The notes: generated by a model from the sequence alone, not told the origin. A stretch of 64,000 bases of DNA from an uncultured Lachnospiraceae bacterium (GCA_947382415.1 CANCYO010000008.1:1-64000), one strand, 5' to 3'; positions 51,470 to 61,419 are shown, counted from the first letter of the stretch. Program-made: numbers and translations.

Positions 51470-51913
51470 CTACATTTCTCTCTTGTATTGATAGAAAAAG
51501 TCCTTCAAACCCGTGAGCGCCTTAGCCAGGATCGGAATCTCCTCCTCATCCATGGTGCGCATCATGGCATCGACCATTTGCATATGGTATTTTCTGTGCT
51601 GCTCATAGGCCTTAAGTCCCTTGTCTGTCAGCCTCACATTTACCACCCGGCGGTCCTCCTCGCTGCGCTGTCTCTCCACATAGCCCTTCAGCACCAAACC
51701 GTTCATGGACGTGGTAAGAGACCCCACCGTGATGCGCAGCTTTGCGGCCACGGCGGACATATTGCCGCCCTCAGGCCCCACCGCGTCGATCACATGCATT
51801 TCATTGTTCGTGATATCGCTGTACTCGTCCGTGATGATCACATCCTCCTCCAGACGCATGATCTCATTAAAGAGATGTACCAATACATCGTTAAATACTT
51901 CCCGGCTGTCCAT
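51470..51913 (-). CDS. fabT: MarR-family regulator of fatty-acid synthesis (FabT-like)
   Basis: 147 residues. Winged helix at about 35-105, with MSAVAAKLRITVGSLTTSMN as recognition region and SEEDRRVVNVRLTDKG as wing. Helical ends give a dimer. Similarity to FabT plus location in the FAS-II cluster suggest that it represses the operon with acyl-ACP as co-repressor, as known for streptococcal FabT. Here it is the last gene of the operon instead of the first. ATG 51913 is used; an upstream TTG is also open. The ribosome site (GAGAGG) is unusually close. Confidence 0.8.
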   Translation of the reverse strand: MDSREVFNDVLVHLFNEIMRLEEDVIITDEYSDITNNEMHVIDAVGPEGGNMSAVAAKLRITVGSLTTSMNGLVLKGYVERQRSEEDRRVVNVRLTDKGLKAYEQHRKYHMQMVDAMMRTMDEEEIPILAKALTGLKDFFYQYKREM

Positions 51914-51929
51914 CAACCTCTCACCATCC

Positions 51930-53690
51930 TCAATATTTACGGAATCTCTGATAACGCTGTGCCAACAGCTCCTCCTCGTCGAGATTTCCGTACTGTATCA
52001 TAAATTCTTCAATGCCCTGCGCAAGCTGTGTCAGCACTCCGTCCATGGTCTCTCGGGAGAAGCCCTCCCGCTTCGGGAAGGTTCCCTCCTCCTGTACCAC
52101 ACGCTCCACAATCCCCAGCCGGTACAGATCCCGGGCCGTCAGCTTCATCAGCGCTGCCGCCTCCCTGGCTCTGGAGCCGTCCTTCCATAATATAGAGGCA
52201 AATCCTTCCGGAGACAGCACGGAATATACCGAGTGTTCCAGCATCCAGACCTGATCCGCCACCGCAAAGGCCAGCGCTCCTCCGCTGCCGCCCTCTCCGA
52301 TCACGACAGAGAGCAGCGGCACTCTGACGCCGAACAGATCGCAGATATTGCGGGCAATGGCCTCGCCCTGTCCCTGCTCCTCGGCCTCCATGCCGCAGAA
52401 AGCTCCCGGCGTATCCACAAAAAAGATCACGGGCCTCCCAAACTTCTCCGCCTGTCTCACCAGTCTCATGGATTTGCGGTAACCGTCGGGAGAGACCATG
52501 CCGAAATTTCTGGCGATACAGCCCTTGGTGCCCTCACCCTTCTCCTGAGCGATCACCGTCACAGGCATACCCCGAAAAGTGGCGATTCCGCCGATGACGG
52601 CCGGATCGTCGCGCAGATACCGGTCTCCGTGAAATTCCACAAAATCAGGGAAAAGTTTCTCTATATAATCATGCCCCACAGGACGTCTCTTATCCCGCGC
52701 AAGCTGCACATGTTCCCATGCATGTACCGATGCGGAAGATTCTCCGTATATCATACCTTCCGACCCGCTGTCCTGTCCAGTGTTTTTTTGTGACATATTT
52801 AAGTTTTTACAAAATACATTTTCATAAGTTTTTTTAGTTTCGCCACAGTGCAGTTCCAGCAGTTTTGCCAGATACTCACGCATCTGCCCCCGCTCCACGA
52901 TGGCATCCAGAAAGCCGTGTTCCAATAAAAATTCCGCGCGCTGAAAATCCTTGGGAAGCTTCTGCCGGATCGTCTGCTCGATCACTCGGGGCCCGGCAAA
53001 ACCGATCAGCGCTCCCGGCTCCGCCAGGATGATATCCCCCAGCATGGCAAAACTGGCAGTCACTCCCCCCGTGGTGGGGTCCGTCAGCACCGTAATATAT
53101 AAAAGCCCCGCCTCACTGTGTTTTCTCACGGCGGCAGCAGTCTTTGCCATCTGCATGAGAGAAATGATCCCCTCCTGCATTCTGGCTCCTCCGGAACAGG
53201 TAAACAGGATCACCGGCAGACGCTCTTTTGTGGCCCGCTCAATGGCTCTGGTGATCTTCTCACCCACGCACTCGCCCATACTGGCCATGAGAAAACGTCC
53301 GTCCATGACCCCCAGCACCGCGGTAATACCCCCGATCCCAGCCCGTCCGGTCACAACGGCCTCACGCAGTCCCGTGCGCTCCTGCAGCTCCCGCACCTTC
53401 TCCCCATATCCTTTATAGTGCAGGGGATTGGCACCCGCAAGCTCCGCATCCCACTCCTCGAAGCTTCCCTCATCCGCAATCTGTGTCAGTCTGGCATAAG
53501 CGGGAACGCGGAAATAATTGCCGCAGCGGGGACAGATATAGGCCCCCGCCACAACCTCCTCCACAAATACCGCCGCCTTGCAGGCATTGCATCTGCGCAA
53601 AAGTCCCTCAGGAACCTCCGGCGCACTCTCTCCGCGCTCTCCCAGAGGGATATATTTTGCTGTCTTCTTAAATAAATGATTACTCTTCAA
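51930..53690 (-). CDS. accDA: Acetyl-CoA carboxylase carboxyltransferase, beta and alpha subunits fused (AccD-AccA)
   Basis: 586 residues. The N-terminal beta part (about 1-290) has the four-cysteine zinc ribbon (CNACKAAVF, CPRCGNYFR) and GGARMQEGIISLMQMAKTAA. The C-terminal alpha part (about 320-586) has RRPVGHDYIEKLFPDFVEFH, TPGAFCGMEAEEQGQGEAI and GEGGSGGALAFAVAD. It transfers the carboxyl group from carboxybiotin to acetyl-CoA, giving malonyl-CoA. In most bacteria these are separate proteins. It overlaps accC by 11 bp. Confidence 0.93.
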   Translation of the reverse strand: MKSNHLFKKTAKYIPLGERGESAPEVPEGLLRRCNACKAAVFVEEVVAGAYICPRCGNYFRVPAYARLTQIADEGSFEEWDAELAGANPLHYKGYGEKVRELQERTGLREAVVTGRAGIGGITAVLGVMDGRFLMASMGECVGEKITRAIERATKERLPVILFTCSGGARMQEGIISLMQMAKTAAAVRKHSEAGLLYITVLTDPTTGGVTASFAMLGDIILAEPGALIGFAGPRVIEQTIRQKLPKDFQRAEFLLEHGFLDAIVERGQMREYLAKLLELHCGETKKTYENVFCKNLNMSQKNTGQDSGSEGMIYGESSASVHAWEHVQLARDKRRPVGHDYIEKLFPDFVEFHGDRYLRDDPAVIGGIATFRGMPVTVIAQEKGEGTKGCIARNFGMVSPDGYRKSMRLVRQAEKFGRPVIFFVDTPGAFCGMEAEEQGQGEAIARNICDLFGVRVPLLSVVIGEGGSGGALAFAVADQVWMLEHSVYSVLSPEGFASILWKDGSRAREAAALMKLTARDLYRLGIVERVVQEEGTFPKREGFSRETMDGVLTQLAQGIEEFMIQYGNLDEEELLAQRYQRFRKY

Positions 53691-55041
53691 TCTTCACACC
53701 GCCGATTTCATGATCTTTTAAAAAATCCACATTTACATTGCCCGCCTGATAGTCCGCATCGCTCAGAATCGCAAACTGATAATCCACATTGGTGTCCACG
53801 CCGCCGATGATCACCTCGCCCATGGCGCTGAGCATTTTGGCGATAGCTCTGGGTCTGTCCTCGCCGTGTACGATGAGCTTTGCCAGCATGGAATCATAGT
53901 AGGGCGGTATCTGATAGCCGCTGTAGATCCCCGTGTCCACACGGATTCCCTGCCCTCCGGGCAGATGCAGGGTGGAGATACGCCCCGGGGACGGACGGAA
54001 GTTCTTCTGCGGATTCTCAGCATTGATCCGGCACTCAATGGCATGGCCCTTGATCTGCACGTCCTCCTGACGGATGCTCAAAGGCATACCCGCCGCAATC
54101 CGAATCTGTTCTTTGATAAGATCCACATCCGTCACCCACTCAGTCACCGGATGCTCCACCTGAATGCGGGTATTCATCTCCATAAAATAAAATCTCCCGT
54201 CGCCCTCCAGCAAAAACTCGATGGTGCCCGCACTGACATAGTGCGCCGCCCGTGCCGCGCGCACCGCGGTCTCACCCATCTTCTCCCGAAGCTCACATGA
54301 GACTGCCGGCGAAGGAGACTCCTCGATCATCTTCTGATGCTTTCTCTGAACCGAACAGTCGCGCTCCCCCAGATGTACCACATTGCCCTCGTTATCGGCC
54401 AGAATCTGGAATTCAATATGCCTGGGATGCTCCACAAAATGTTCCAGATACATATTGTCGTCGCCAAAGGCCGCCTGAGCTTCTTTCTGGGCCGTGAGAA
54501 AAGCCTTCTCGAACTCCTCCTCCGAGAAAGCCGTCCGCATGCCTTTACCCCCGCCGCCCAACACTGCCTTCACAATGACGGGATAACCGATGTCCGCAGC
54601 CAAAGCAAGGCCTTCCTTCACCTCCCGCACGGGATGATCCGTGCCGGGAATCACAGGAACTCCCGCAGCCACCATGGTATTCCTGGCCGCCTGCTTATTG
54701 CCCAGATCGGCGATCACCTGAGAGGGCGGCCCCACAAACGTCATGCTGCACCGCTCGCAGAATTCCGCAAACCGCGCATTCTCCGACAGGAATCCGTATC
54801 CGGGATGAATGGCGTCCGCCCCGGTGATCATGGCTGCGCTCATGATTCTCTCCATATTGAGATAGCTGTCCGCGGAAGGCCCGGGCCCAATACACACCGC
54901 CTCGTCCGCAAGCTCCGAATGGAGGCTTCCCGCATCCGCCTCGGAGTACACTGCAACCGTCTCGATTCCCAATTCCCTGCACGCTCTGATAATCCGCACC
55001 GCGATCTCACCGCGGTTGGCGATCAATAACTTACGAATCAT
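53680..55041 (-). CDS. accC: Acetyl-CoA carboxylase, biotin carboxylase subunit
   Basis: 453 residues, normal length. ATP-grasp enzyme with VLGGGGKGMRTAF glycine loop near residue 160, ERDCSVQRKHQKMIEESPSP and the catalytic MEMNTRIQVEHPVTE near residue 285. It carboxylates the biotin on AccB using ATP and bicarbonate. It lies 44 bp after fabZ. Confidence 0.96.
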   Translation of the reverse strand: MIRKLLIANRGEIAVRIIRACRELGIETVAVYSEADAGSLHSELADEAVCIGPGPSADSYLNMERIMSAAMITGADAIHPGYGFLSENARFAEFCERCSMTFVGPPSQVIADLGNKQAARNTMVAAGVPVIPGTDHPVREVKEGLALAADIGYPVIVKAVLGGGGKGMRTAFSEEEFEKAFLTAQKEAQAAFGDDNMYLEHFVEHPRHIEFQILADNEGNVVHLGERDCSVQRKHQKMIEESPSPAVSCELREKMGETAVRAARAAHYVSAGTIEFLLEGDGRFYFMEMNTRIQVEHPVTEWVTDVDLIKEQIRIAAGMPLSIRQEDVQIKGHAIECRINAENPQKNFRPSPGRISTLHLPGGQGIRVDTGIYSGYQIPPYYDSMLAKLIVHGEDRPRAIAKMLSAMGEVIIGGVDTNVDYQFAILSDADYQAGNVNVDFLKDHEIGGVKIEE

Positions 55042-55085
55042 GCTCTGTCTTCACTCCTATCGATCCTTTGAGAGAATTCTTTGAC

Positions 55086-55514
55086 TTATCCCACGGCAAA
55101 AGTCAGCTCTGCCTTCACCACCAGCTTCTCACCCACAAATGCCTTCGCCTCGCCGACGCCCACCGGACCCTTTTGTCTGATGATCCTGGTCTCTAAGCGC
55201 AGTCTGTCCCCGGGTACTACTTTCCCCTTGAAGCGGCAGTTGTCCACACCGCCGAAATACGCGATCTTCCCCGCGTTCTCCGGCACGGATAAAATAGCCA
55301 CAGCCCCTGCCTGCGCCAGCGCCTCCACGATCAGCACACCGGGCATCACCGGCTCCTGTGGGAAATGTCCCGCAAAAAAATCTTCCCGGAAGGTCACACA
55401 TTTGTATCCGATGGCATACTCCCCCGGCACATAATCCTCGATGCCGTCCAACAATAAAAAGGGATGCCTGTGAGGGATGATCTCCTCTATCTGCTTTACA
55501 TTCAATGCATTCAT
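55086..55514 (-). CDS. fabZ: 3-hydroxyacyl-ACP dehydratase FabZ
   Basis: 142 residues from ATG 55514 (AGGAG 5 bp upstream). Hot-dog fold with active-site His in IIPHRHPFLLLDGIE and Glu region in GHFPQEPVMPGVLIVEALAQ. It dehydrates 3-hydroxyacyl-ACP to trans-2-enoyl-ACP. No fabA, fabM or second dehydratase is present in the operon. Confidence 0.95.
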   Translation of the reverse strand: MNALNVKQIEEIIPHRHPFLLLDGIEDYVPGEYAIGYKCVTFREDFFAGHFPQEPVMPGVLIVEALAQAGAVAILSVPENAGKIAYFGGVDNCRFKGKVVPGDRLRLETRIIRQKGPVGVGEAKAFVGEKLVVKAELTFAVG

Positions 55515-55549
55515 AAAACTCCTGTCTGCCGCCTGTGCGGCCTCTTCTG

Positions 55550-56095
55550 TTATTCCAGACAAAACAGCGGCTGTCCGTACTCCACCGGCTCCCCGTCCTG
55601 TACCAGAATTTTTTTCACCACACCGTCATAATCACTCTCGATCTCGTTCATCAGCTTCATGGCTTCCACGATAGCGAGCACCTGTCCCTTTTTCACCTGA
55701 TCTCCCACGCTGACATAAGGGTCTGCTCCCTCGGCAGGAGCGGCATAAAAGGTACCCACCAGAGGAGATGTGACGATCTTGTCCCCGGCCTGAACCATAT
55801 TCTGACCGGCTGCACTCTCCCCGTCTGTACCGAGTCCAGCCTCCGCCGCAAAAGGAACTTTCCCAACCGGAACCGCAGCAGTCTGGATATTCCCCTGAGA
55901 CGCATCCGCCAAAGAGACAGAAGCGGCAGCAGGCTGTCTGCCCCTCATGGACAGCTTCAGTCCCTCCGTCTCATATTTGAAAGAGCTCAGCCCTGAAGCA
56001 GCCACATGATCGATCAGCCCGATGATCTGTTCGTATTCCAGCATTCCCGACATTCCCAGCGTTTCCTGCCTTTCCGATATCTCCTGCTTATCCAT
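55550..56095 (-). CDS. accB: Acetyl-CoA carboxylase biotin carboxyl carrier protein
   Basis: 181 residues. N-terminal helix domain, an Ala/Pro/Gln-rich flexible linker (about 60-105) and a C-terminal biotinyl domain with the target lysine in VEAMKLMNEI. Carries the carboxyl group between AccC and AccDA. Met at 56095 is favoured for spacing from GGGAGAGA; 56104 is also in frame. Confidence 0.93.
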   Translation of the reverse strand: MDKQEISERQETLGMSGMLEYEQIIGLIDHVAASGLSSFKYETEGLKLSMRGRQPAAASVSLADASQGNIQTAAVPVGKVPFAAEAGLGTDGESAAGQNMVQAGDKIVTSPLVGTFYAAPAEGADPYVSVGDQVKKGQVLAIVEAMKLMNEIESDYDGVVKKILVQDGEPVEYGQPLFCLE

Positions 56096-56140
56096 TTTAT
56101 ACATTCTCTCCCTTCACCCAGCGTTTTCTTCCTATTTCAT

Positions 56141-57385
56141 TTATTCCGTTTCCATATACTTTTTCACAAGAATCGACGCGTTGTGTCCGCCGAACCCGAG
56201 AGAATTGCTCATGGCATAGTTGACATCCTGAATCACCGGAGCGCCCAACACATAGTCCAGATCCAGCTCCTCCTCCGTCTCCTGTGTACCAGCGGTGCGG
56301 TGGATAAAGCCATCCTGAATGCTCTTGACACAGACTATGAACTCCACGCCGCCGGCCGCACCCAGAAGATGACCGATCATGGACTTGGTGGAATTGATCT
56401 TAAGAGTATAGGCTGCATCCCCGAAGGCCGCTTTGATGGCTCTTGTCTCAAACAGATCATTGTGATGTGTGCCGGTGCCGTGAGCATTGATATAATCCAC
56501 ATCCCCCGGCGCGATGCCCGCCTCCGCCATGGCGTCTGTCATGGCTCTGGCCGCGCCGCTTCCGTCCTCCGAGGGGGAAGTGATATGATAGGCGTCTCCG
56601 GTGGCGCCATAACCTACAATCTCGGCTAAAATACGTGCGCCTCTGCGCCGGGCATGTTCCAGCTCCTCCAGGACCACGACGCCCGCTCCCTCTCCCATGA
56701 CAAATCCGCCTCTGTCCTTGTCAAAGGGAATGGAGGCCCGCTCCGGATCCTCGCTGGCGGTCAGCGCTGTCAGCGCCATAAACCCGGCTACACCGATGGG
56801 ACAGATGGCCGCCTCCGTTCCTCCTGCAAACATCACATCCGCGTCATTGTACGCGATGGCCCGAAACGCATCGCCGATACAATGGGTTCCTGTAGCGCAG
56901 GCTGTCACCACATTGGTACATTTGCCCCTTGCCCCGGTGGCAATGGATACATTGCCTGCCGCCATATTGGCGATCATCTTGGGAACCAGCAGGGGATCCA
57001 CTCTGGAGGGGCCTTTTTCATTTAATTTCAACACAGCCGTCTCCGTAGCCTGCAGACTGCCCACACCGGAGCCCACGATCACGCCCACCCGGAACGGGTC
57101 CTCCTGCTCCATGCTGATTCCGGCATCCTCCATGGCAGACAGAGCCGCCGCCACCGCATACTGGGAAAACAGTTCCATCCTTCTGGCCGATCTGGAATCC
57201 AGATACTTACCCGGGTCAAAATCCTTTACCTCAGCGGCAAGCTTCACCTTATAATCCGCAGTGTCAAACCGCGTGATCCGGTCTATGCCCACCTTCCCCT
57301 GCTTCACCGCATTCCAAAAGGTTTCCACATCATTTCCAAGGGGAGTCACAGCCCCCATTCCCGTCACCACAACTCGTCTTTTCAT
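56141..57385 (-). CDS. fabF: 3-oxoacyl-ACP synthase II
   Basis: 414 residues from ATG 57385 (GGGAG upstream). Catalytic Cys in VTACATGTHCIGDAFRAI, His in INAHGTGTHHNDLFE and His in SMIGHLLGAAGGVE complete the Cys-His-His triad. It extends acyl-ACP with malonyl-ACP. Only one FabF-type gene is in the operon and no FabB. Confidence 0.96.
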   Translation of the reverse strand: MKRRVVVTGMGAVTPLGNDVETFWNAVKQGKVGIDRITRFDTADYKVKLAAEVKDFDPGKYLDSRSARRMELFSQYAVAAALSAMEDAGISMEQEDPFRVGVIVGSGVGSLQATETAVLKLNEKGPSRVDPLLVPKMIANMAAGNVSIATGARGKCTNVVTACATGTHCIGDAFRAIAYNDADVMFAGGTEAAICPIGVAGFMALTALTASEDPERASIPFDKDRGGFVMGEGAGVVVLEELEHARRRGARILAEIVGYGATGDAYHITSPSEDGSGAARAMTDAMAEAGIAPGDVDYINAHGTGTHHNDLFETRAIKAAFGDAAYTLKINSTKSMIGHLLGAAGGVEFIVCVKSIQDGFIHRTAGTQETEEELDLDYVLGAPVIQDVNYAMSNSLGFGGHNASILVKKYMETE

Positions 57386-57437
57386 GCCAACTCCCATCTG
57401 CCCGCCTCAGCGGGCACTCAACTCCGCTAAATTCCTG

Positions 57438-58199
57438 TCACATACTCATGCCGCCGTCCACACCAAGCACCTGTCCGGTGATGTAGGAGGCCTGTTCCGA
57501 CACCAGAAACGCCACAGCGTCCGCCACATCCTCCGGTCTCCCGAAATGTCCCAGCGGAATGGCTGCAGCCGCATCCGCCCGCACTTTCTCGGAGAGCTGC
57601 CCCGTCATATCCGTGTCTATAAATCCGGGAGCCACGGCGTTTACCGTAATGCCCCGGGAGCCCAGCTCCTTGGCCGCACTCTTGGTCAGACCGATGATCC
57701 CCGCCTTGGAAGCCGCATAATTAGCTTGCCCTGCATTGCCGTGCAGCCCTACCACGGAGGAGATATTGACGATCCTGCCGCCCCTCTGCTTCAGCATCTG
57801 TCTCGCAGCCTGTCTGATACAAAGGAAAGAGCCCTTGAGATTGACGTCCAGCACCCTGGCAAAATCCGCTTCAGACATAGCCATTAGCAGTCCGTCTCTG
57901 GTGATCCCCGCATTGTTGACCAGAATATCCAGCCGTCCGTATCTTCCGATGATTTCCCTGAAAAAAGCCTCACAGGCTCCAAAATTGCTGACATCACAGC
58001 CATAGCTTATGGCCTCCGCGCCCTCCGTTGCCTCCTCGATCTCCCGGCACACCGCTTTCGCCGCATCGGCAGAACCGCTGTAATTGACCACCACCAGAAT
58101 TCCCTCCGCCGCAAGTCTGTGTGCGATGGCCCTTCCGATTCCCCGGGAGGCGCCGGTGATGATAGCCACTTTTCTGTCCGTTCCCGATTCCTTTTTCAT
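57438..58199 (-). CDS. fabG: 3-oxoacyl-ACP reductase
   Basis: 253 residues from ATG 58199 (GAGGAAAT upstream). SDR motifs: GASRGIGRAIAHRL, NNAGITRDGL, and Ser/Tyr/Lys with NYAASKAGIIGLTKSAAKEL. It reduces 3-oxoacyl-ACP with NADPH. The C-terminal YITGQVLGVDGGMSM is typical. It lies 38 bp after fabD. Confidence 0.95.
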   Translation of the reverse strand: MKKESGTDRKVAIITGASRGIGRAIAHRLAAEGILVVVNYSGSADAAKAVCREIEEATEGAEAISYGCDVSNFGACEAFFREIIGRYGRLDILVNNAGITRDGLLMAMSEADFARVLDVNLKGSFLCIRQAARQMLKQRGGRIVNISSVVGLHGNAGQANYAASKAGIIGLTKSAAKELGSRGITVNAVAPGFIDTDMTGQLSEKVRADAAAAIPLGHFGRPEDVADAVAFLVSEQASYITGQVLGVDGGMSM

Positions 58200-58237
58200 A
58201 TATTTCCTCACATTCCGCCGCCAGAACGGCATGATCG

Positions 58238-59167
58238 TCACGCTCCGGCGCCCGTTTTTTTCAGAACCTCATTCAGGTCCGCAACCGTCTCGATATTGTA
58301 GACCGTCACATCCCGGTTTATCTTTTTCATAAAACCGGTGAGCGTCCTCCCGGGACCGATCTCCACAAAGGTATCGACGCCCTCTGCGATCATGTTTTCC
58401 ACACTCTGCTGCCACTTAACGGGAGAAGAGATCTGTCTGGCCAGGAGCGCCTTGATCTGGGCGATATCCTGCACTGCCTCCCCGGTCACATTTGTGACAT
58501 ACGGAATATTCAGGCTCTTAAGCTCCACATGTTCCAATTCCGCCGCAAGCTTCCTCCCTGCCTCCGCAAGCATCTCCGAGTGGAAGGGACCGCTGACTGT
58601 CAGCTCCACAACCCGCTTTGCCCCGGCTGCTTTCAGAGCTTCCATGGCGGCATCCAGCGCCTGACGCATACCGGTGATCACGATCTGCCCGGGACAATTG
58701 TAATTCGCAATGCTCACCTTTGCAATCGGCTCCAGAATCTGCTCGATGACTCCCGCATCCATGCCAAGCACCGCGGCCATTCCTCCCTGCCCCGCGGGCA
58801 CGGCCTCCTCCATGAGAAGACCTCTTTTCCTCACTGTCACAATGGCATCCTGAAGACTTATGGCTCCCGCTGTGGCAATCGCACAGTATTCACCCAGACT
58901 CAGGCCCGCAGTGATGTCAGGATGCAGTCCATGCTCCTCGATTACCCGCTCCATAGCCATGGAAGTGGTCACCATGGCTGCCTGTGTATACTGTGTCTGA
59001 TTCAGTCTGTCATTTTCCTCAAAACAAAGCGCTTTCACATCCATGCCAAGCCATGCGGTAGCTTTCTCATATATCTCCCGGGCCGAGGCATACTCTTTGT
59101 AAAAATCAAGCCCCATGCCCGCCTTTTGAGCGCCCTGGCCCGGAAACATAAACGCAATCTTACCCAT
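58238..59167 (-). CDS. fabD: Malonyl-CoA:ACP transacylase
   Basis: 309 residues. FPGQGAQKAGMG start, nucleophile Ser in AGLSLGEYCAIA and His in GPFHSEMLAEAG. The residue before the nucleophile elbow is Leu (GLSLGE) where many family members have His. It loads malonate onto ACP. AGGAGGAAAT precedes the ATG. Confidence 0.95.
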   Translation of the reverse strand: MGKIAFMFPGQGAQKAGMGLDFYKEYASAREIYEKATAWLGMDVKALCFEENDRLNQTQYTQAAMVTTSMAMERVIEEHGLHPDITAGLSLGEYCAIATAGAISLQDAIVTVRKRGLLMEEAVPAGQGGMAAVLGMDAGVIEQILEPIAKVSIANYNCPGQIVITGMRQALDAAMEALKAAGAKRVVELTVSGPFHSEMLAEAGRKLAAELEHVELKSLNIPYVTNVTGEAVQDIAQIKALLARQISSPVKWQQSVENMIAEGVDTFVEIGPGRTLTGFMKKINRDVTVYNIETVADLNEVLKKTGAGA

Positions 59168-59187
59168 ATTTCCTCCTGTTTTGCCGT

Positions 59188-60147
59188 TCAGACGGCGTCA
59201 GAACCGACATTAAAATCAACTTTGGTCTTCGACAATACCGCTCCCGCCTCGTTCATGAGCTTCTCTATAACCTCCCGGCAGGTAAGAACTTCTCTGATCA
59301 TTCCGGCACACTGACCCGCCATGACATTTCCATTCTCCACGTCTCCCTCCACCACGGCACGCCGAAGCCCGCCCACAGTCATAAGCTCCAGCTTCTCAAA
59401 ATCCACGCCCTCCGCCTCGATGCGCAGATACTCTCTGGTCATCTGATTGCGCAGGCATCTCACGGGATGGCCGGTGCTGCGGCCCGTCACCTTGGTGTCG
59501 ATATCCTTGGCTTTTAATATGTACTCTTTATAACGCTCATGTACCACGGCTTCCCTGGTGGCCACAAAGCGCGTTCCCAGCTGACAGCCCGACGCTCCCA
59601 GCATAAACGCCGCCGCTACGCCCCTGCCGTCCGCGATACCGCCGGCCGCAATGACAGGAATCTGTACGGCATCTGCCACCTGGGGCACCAGAACCATGGT
59701 GGTGAGCTCACCGATATGCCCGCCTGCCTCCGTGCCCTCGGCCACCACGGCGTCAACGCCGCTGCGCTCCAGACGCTTTGCCAGCGCCACGGATGCCACC
59801 ACGGGAATCACCTTGATTCCGGCAGCTTTCCACTGCTCCATATACTTCTCAGGATTTCCGGCCCCGGTGGTAACGACAGAGACGCCCTCCTCCACCACAA
59901 CCTTTGCCACATCTTCTGCATAAGGACTCATGAGCATGATATTGACGCCGAAGGGTTTATCTGTCAGCTTTCTGGCCGCACGGATCTGTTCGCGTACCCA
60001 GTCCGCAGGTGCGTTGGCAGCTCCGATAAGGCCCAGTCCTCCGGCCTCACTGACTGCTGCCGCCAGATGATGCTCCGCCACCCAGGCCATACCGCCCTGT
60101 ATAATGGGATACTCGATCCCCAACAATTTGGTGATTTCTGTGTTCAT
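59188..60147 (-). CDS. fabK: Enoyl-ACP reductase II (FMN-dependent)
   Basis: 319 residues. IIQGGMAWVAEHHLAAAVSE start, VVAEGTEAGGHIG and PVIAAGGIADGRGVAAA, as in FabK and 2-nitropropane dioxygenase relatives. Position between acpP and fabD identifies it as FabK. It catalyses the last step of each elongation cycle. No FabI, FabL or FabV is seen, so it is probably the operon's only enoyl reductase. Confidence 0.93.
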   Translation of the reverse strand: MNTEITKLLGIEYPIIQGGMAWVAEHHLAAAVSEAGGLGLIGAANAPADWVREQIRAARKLTDKPFGVNIMLMSPYAEDVAKVVVEEGVSVVTTGAGNPEKYMEQWKAAGIKVIPVVASVALAKRLERSGVDAVVAEGTEAGGHIGELTTMVLVPQVADAVQIPVIAAGGIADGRGVAAAFMLGASGCQLGTRFVATREAVVHERYKEYILKAKDIDTKVTGRSTGHPVRCLRNQMTREYLRIEAEGVDFEKLELMTVGGLRRAVVEGDVENGNVMAGQCAGMIREVLTCREVIEKLMNEAGAVLSKTKVDFNVGSDAV

Positions 60148-60190
60148 ACGCGCTTCCTCTCTTTTTGCGTTTGGTTCTATACATGCAATT

Positions 60191-60409
60191 CTATGCGTTC
60201 AAATATTTTTCCACATCCCCAAGCGTCTTGATATTGGGCAGTTCCTCGGAGGGGATTTCCACACCTGTGGCCTCCTCCAAAGCCATGACCAGCTCAAACA
60301 GATCCAGTGAATCCGCGTTCAGATCCTCCTGAAAAGAAGTCTCCGCCGTCAGGGTTGCCTGATCAACTCCCAGTGATTCCGCTACGATTTCTTTAATCTT
60401 GTCTAACAT
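60191..60409 (-). CDS. acpP: Acyl carrier protein
   Basis: 72 residues, strongly acidic. Phosphopantetheine attachment Ser in LNADSLDLFELVMALEE. Central shuttle of the pathway. GGAGAACA precedes the ATG. Confidence 0.96.
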   Translation of the reverse strand: MLDKIKEIVAESLGVDQATLTAETSFQEDLNADSLDLFELVMALEEATGVEIPSEELPNIKTLGDVEKYLNA

Positions 60410-60456
60410 GTTCTGTTCTCCTTTTCGTTTTAAATACTTTAATTCTTTACATACGA

Positions 60457-61419
60457 TTACCAGACGATGAGGCTCGCCCCGTAGGAGAGTCCTCCGCCAA
60501 AACCGGCCAGCACAAGCTTCATGCCACGCCGAAGCTTTCCGGCCCGGTTTAACTCATCCAGCAGAATCGGTATACTTGCAGATGAGGTATTACCGTACTC
60601 CGCTATATTCTGGGGAAACCGCTCCGGATCTCCTCCCAGCCGTTTTGCCACCGCGCCCACTATGCGGGCATTGGCCTGGTGCAGCACAAAGTAATCGATT
60701 TCCGCAGGAGCCACCGCTTCCTGTTCCAGAAGCTCTGTGATCACACGGGGAACTCTTGACACCGCAAATTTAAACACTTCGCCGCCGTCCATGCGCAGAA
60801 AAGGATGCGGTTCCCGATCCTCCGCAGAAGTTCTGCGATTCCGGCTGGCACAGGTGAGCACCGCTCCCCGCTCTCCCTCGGAATGCGTCACCTGAGCATA
60901 ACGTCCCTCCGGCTGTGCCTGAAGCACTGCCGCACCCGCGCCGTCTCCAAACAGGATACAGGTGGATCTGTCCTTCCAATCCGTCAGATTGGAGAGACAT
61001 TCGGCCCCTATGATCAGAGCCGTATGGTAGAGCCCCTGCGCCAGATAGGCCTGCGCCGTGTTCAGGGCCAGCAGAAACCCCGTGCATGCGCCGTTTAAGT
61101 CAAAACAGGTCGCCGCCCCGGCTCCCAGCGCCTCCTGAACCTGACAGGCCGTACAGGGAACAAGATTTTGGGGCGAGACCGTAGCCACTATGATCAGATC
61201 CACCGCCGCAGCCTCCAGTCCCGCATTCTCCAGAGCAGCTCTCCCGGCGCCTGCTGCCAGCGAAACGGTGGACTCCCCGTGTTCCGCCACATGGCGTGTA
61301 ACGATTCCTGTGCGTTCTCTGATCCACTCATCATTGGTATCCACCATTTCAGAGAGTTTATAGTTATCCCAGCTCTGCGCGGGTACACAGGAACCCGTCC
61401 CCAGTATTTTTCCGATCAT
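60457..61419 (-). CDS. fabH: 3-oxoacyl-ACP synthase III
   Basis: 320 residues from ATG 61419 (GGAG 8 bp upstream; the open frame extends 19 codons further without homology). Catalytic Cys in DLNGACTGFLLAL, His in FVLHQANARIVGAV and Asn in EYGNTSSASIPILL. It starts fatty-acid synthesis by condensing acetyl-CoA with malonyl-ACP. First gene of the operon. Confidence 0.95.
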   Translation of the reverse strand: MIGKILGTGSCVPAQSWDNYKLSEMVDTNDEWIRERTGIVTRHVAEHGESTVSLAAGAGRAALENAGLEAAAVDLIIVATVSPQNLVPCTACQVQEALGAGAATCFDLNGACTGFLLALNTAQAYLAQGLYHTALIIGAECLSNLTDWKDRSTCILFGDGAGAAVLQAQPEGRYAQVTHSEGERGAVLTCASRNRRTSAEDREPHPFLRMDGGEVFKFAVSRVPRVITELLEQEAVAPAEIDYFVLHQANARIVGAVAKRLGGDPERFPQNIAEYGNTSSASIPILLDELNRAGKLRRGMKLVLAGFGGGLSYGASLIVW

